Assembly: GCA_035527095.1 (NCBI GenBank)
Contig: DATLBC010000086.1
Location: 1-21,492, forward strand
Direction: 5' to 3'
DNA length: 21,492 nucleotides
DNA from: Sva-07 sp035527095
GTDB taxonomy: Bacteria > Actinomycetota > Acidimicrobiia > Acidimicrobiales > Ilumatobacteraceae
The first letter of the stretch is position 1. Each line of letters opens with the position of its first letter. The notes under the pieces are model-generated. The model searched no databases. It worked only from the letters and a program-made list of their open reading frames with translations, and was not told where the DNA came from. Below are positions 19,020 through 21,492 of this stretch, piece after piece. The translations under genes and the position numbers were made by a program.

Positions 19020-21492
19020 GTGCAAGCCAACAGCGAGGACACACCGAACGGGCGCCTCGATCGGCTCGTGCCACGAATCGTCCTCGACTGGGTCACCAAC
19101 GAGCCTGAACGACGCTGGCGGGTGGTCGAGGGAACGATGGTGTTCGCCGACATCTCCGGTTTCACGGCGCTGTCGGAACGACTCGCGACCCGAGGCCGGA
19201 TCGGCACGGAGGAGCTCGTCGAGACGCTGAGCCGCGTCTTCGGCGGAATGCTCGACATCACCGCTCCGCGGGGCGGACAGCTCCTCAAGTTCGGCGGCGA
19301 CGCCCTGCTGTTGTTGTTCACCGGACCCGACCACGCCCGTCAGGCCGCGTCTGCCGCGGTCGAGATGCGCAGCGAGCTCCGACGGGTCAGCCAGATCCCC
19401 ACCTCGGTCGGCAAGCTGAAGCTCAAGATCTCGATCGGTGCCCACTCCGGTGCGTTCCATCTCTTCCTGGTGGGTGACCGATACCGGCAACTGGTCGTCG
19501 GTGGTCCGGACACGACGGTGGCGATGGACGCCGAGACAGCTGCCGAGGCGGGCCAGATCGTCGTCAGCGACAAGATGGCCGGGCTCCTCGGGCGTGGCAG
19601 CACGAAACCACGCGCCGACGGCGCGCTGATGGTCACCTGGCGCAAGGGTGCGGTGGACCCGGTCGGCGCACCCGATCGACGCGAATCCGATCCAGAAGCC
19701 GCCGCACGGGTGACACCACCGATCATCGCGTCGATGCTCGAGCACGGCACACCTGACCCGGTGCACCGGATCGCCACGATGGCGTTCTTCAAGTTCAAGG
19801 GCACGGACCAACGGCTCGCCGACGACGGGCCTGACGCCCTTGCCGACGACCTGCACCGGACGCTCGAAATCGCTCAGGCGGCCTTCGAGACCGAGGACAT
19901 CGCGTTGCTCTACGTCGACGTCGACGCCAACGGGGGCAAGCTGTTCTGCAGCTCGGGCATCCCCGTCACCGGCGAGGACGACGAAGGCCGGATGCTCCGC
20001 GCCGCACGCTCGATCATCGATGCCGAACCACCACTGGGCTTGCAGGTCGGGATCCATCGCGGTCACGTCTTCGCCGGTGAGCTCGGCGCGCGCGACCAGG
20101 CCGTCTTCTCGATCATGGGCGACACCGTGAACACCGCAGCCCGCATCATGGTGACGGCCCCACCTGGGGTGATCCATGCCCACCCGGCCGTTCTCGAGAT
20201 GGCGCGGACCCGCTACGACAGCGAGCCGCAGGGGCCGTTCACGTTCAAGGGCAAGGCGCTGCCGCAGGTGGTGTACCGAGTGGGCGACGAGCTCGGGCCA
20301 CGCGAGTCGATCGACGGTCACGATCTCCGGTTCCACGGTCGCGACGCCGACCTCGCCGATCTCCGGGCACGTGTCGAGGCAGTGGCATCCGGGCGTGGCG
20401 ACGTCGTGACGCTGGTCGGCGCGGCCGGCCTCGGCAAGTCGCGACTGATCCGCGAAGCACTGGGATCAGATCATCCGCAGCTGCTCGACATGCACGCAGA
20501 GCCCTACGGTTCGAGCAACAGCTTCCGGGTCGTGCGTGATCCGCTGCGCGCGCTGTTCGAGTTGCGAGGCGACGACTCGGCCGCGCTCGTCGCCTCGCTG
20601 CGCGCCACCGTGCGGCGCAGCGCCGCGCAGCTCGAGCCGTACCTGCCACTGATCGGCGACGCGCTCCAGCTACCGGTGCCGTCCACCCCGGAAGCGGATG
20701 CGATCGGACCGCAGTATCGGCCCGACCGTACGGCCGACGCCGTACTCGAACTGCTGGAGGCCGTCCACGACGGGCCGCTCGTCATCATCGCCGAGGACAT
20801 GCACTGGGCCGACGACTCCTCGGCGCACCTGCTCGGTCGGATCGCGGCCGCAACGCGAACGCGACCATGGCTGTTGATCGTGGCTCGTCGTGACGACGCG
20901 GGCGGATTCGCGCCGGACGTCGGCGATCGAACTCTCATCGAGCCGTTGCCCGACGAGACGGTTCGCGAGATCACGATCGACGCCACGGAGGCGGCCCCCT
21001 TGCGGCCTCACGAGATCGACCAGGTGGTCGAGCGTGCTGCCGGCAGCCCCATGTTCGTGGGCGAGCTGCTCACGGCGGCCCAAGAGCTCGGCTCACTCGA
21101 CGCGGTTCCCGAGTCGCTGCAGGGGACCCTGGCGGCACAGGTCGACGCGCTCGATCCGCTCTCGAAGCGGGTGCTGTCCTACGCCTCCGTGCTGGGGCGG
21201 AGCTTCCGGCGCACCGTCGTCGAGGAGCTGCTGCGCCGGGAGGGGCTCGAACTCGATCAGGCGACGATCGCGCTGCTGAGTCGGTTCATCGACGCCGACG
21301 GCCCGCGCCGCTACAGGTTCCGCAACGGCCTGGTCCGCGACGTCGTGTACGACAGCCTGGCGTACCGGGTGCGGGCCCGGCTGCACCGCGAGGCCGGCGA
21401 GGCATACGAGGCGCTCGTCTCGGGGGATGACACCGAGATCTCGGTGTTGTCGCTGCATTTCTCGAAGTCGGGTGACCACGAGCGCGCCTACC
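19020..21492 (+). CDS. Tandem class III nucleotidyl cyclase with ATPase module, soluble-adenylyl-cyclase-like (3' end beyond window)
   Basis: An open frame from GTG 19020 to the window end, 824 residues and incomplete. Cyclase domain 1 (about 38-200) has FADISGF (42-48, Asp44) and LLKFGGDALLLLF (Lys90, Asp94), the two metal-binding aspartates. Cyclase domain 2 (about 250-430) lacks both, with Lys258 at the first position, but keeps MGDTVNTAAR with Asp368, Asn371 and Arg375, which domain 1 lacks. The two should share one active site. Next comes an ATPase module with Walker A GAAGLGKS (467-474) and Walker B-like VIIAEDMHWAD (Glu592/Asp593), then an HxxLVRDVVYDSL-like region typical of AAA/TPR signalling ATPases. 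Domain order matches mammalian soluble adenylyl cyclase. The product is probably cAMP. GGAAGAG lies 3 nt before the GTG; Met40 would be too late because it falls in the domain. Confidence 0.93.
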   Translation, partial: MQANSEDTPNGRLDRLVPRIVLDWVTNEPERRWRVVEGTMVFADISGFTALSERLATRGRIGTEELVETLSRVFGGMLDITAPRGGQLLKFGGDALLLLFTGPDHARQAASAAVEMRSELRRVSQIPTSVGKLKLKISIGAHSGAFHLFLVGDRYRQLVVGGPDTTVAMDAETAAEAGQIVVSDKMAGLLGRGSTKPRADGALMVTWRKGAVDPVGAPDRRESDPEAAARVTPPIIASMLEHGTPDPVHRIATMAFFKFKGTDQRLADDGPDALADDLHRTLEIAQAAFETEDIALLYVDVDANGGKLFCSSGIPVTGEDDEGRMLRAARSIIDAEPPLGLQVGIHRGHVFAGELGARDQAVFSIMGDTVNTAARIMVTAPPGVIHAHPAVLEMARTRYDSEPQGPFTFKGKALPQVVYRVGDELGPRESIDGHDLRFHGRDADLADLRARVEAVASGRGDVVTLVGAAGLGKSRLIREALGSDHPQLLDMHAEPYGSSNSFRVVRDPLRALFELRGDDSAALVASLRATVRRSAAQLEPYLPLIGDALQLPVPSTPEADAIGPQYRPDRTADAVLELLEAVHDGPLVIIAEDMHWADDSSAHLLGRIAAATRTRPWLLIVARRDDAGGFAPDVGDRTLIEPLPDETVREITIDATEAAPLRPHEIDQVVERAAGSPMFVGELLTAAQELGSLDAVPESLQGTLAAQVDALDPLSKRVLSYASVLGRSFRRTVVEELLRREGLELDQATIALLSRFIDADGPRRYRFRNGLVRDVVYDSLAYRVRARLHREAGEAYEALVSGDDTEISVLSLHFSKSGDHERAY

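Noticed and set aside
18870..20336. 488-codon open frame on the minus strand opposite the cyclase-ATPase gene
   Set aside because: It mirrors the plus-strand codons with GC-rich third positions, has no recognisable domain, and the plus strand encodes clear cyclase motifs.

Overview
High-GC DNA (about two thirds G+C by eye) with tightly packed genes on both strands. The gene families (actinobacterial-type SGNH esterase, P450, luciferase-like monooxygenase, TesB thioesterase, CRP-like regulator, cyclase-ATPase signalling protein), GTG starts, 4-nt start/stop overlaps and an apparent wealth of leaderless promoters suggest an actinobacterium. The Acidimicrobiia (Ilumatobacter-like) are my best guess, but this is inference without a database search. 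I see no tRNA, rRNA, CRISPR array, insertion sequence or phage gene.

Layout. 1-2612 (minus strand): a CRP-like regulator, then a TesB-type acyl-CoA thioesterase, then a secreted SGNH hydrolase cut by the window edge. 2613-2733: a divergent control region with a CRP-type palindrome. 2734-6674 (plus): a protein made of two duplicated halves, a DsbA-fold protein, a YccF membrane protein, a GlsB/YeaQ-type membrane protein and an amidase resembling NylA. 6707-7915 (minus): a cytochrome P450 bracketed by two inverted copies of a short palindromic repeat. 8082-10196 (plus): a HAD-like hydrolase and a coupled membrane protein/lipoprotein pair. 10224-12836 (minus): a small unknown protein and a Gfo/Idh/MocA oxidoreductase plus 2-oxoglutarate oxygenase pair. 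12914-14907 (plus): an aldo/keto reductase coupled to an SsuD-like flavin monooxygenase. 15001-17840 (plus): a TldD/TldE protease pair. 17929-21492 (plus): a small membrane-anchored helical protein, a sulfotransferase-like protein and a large cyclase-ATPase cut by the window edge.

How they may work together. There is no single pathway. Much of the window looks like soil or marine accessory catabolism: amidase, P450, 2OG oxygenase, AKR with SsuD-like monooxygenase, thioesterase and esterase. Two signalling genes may be linked through cAMP. The regulator at 1956-2612 keeps the cAMP-contact and TGTGA-reading residues of CRP. The protein starting at 19020 has two cyclase domains with reciprocal residue losses, so that one composite active site is expected, followed by an ATPase module. 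This is the domain order of mammalian soluble adenylyl cyclase.

The most interesting observations are this split-site cyclase, the inverted repeats bracketing the P450, the CRP-type site between divergent genes, the recurring -10-like hexamer exactly 6-7 nt upstream of start codons, and an uncharacterised tandem-duplicated protein under the putative CRP site.
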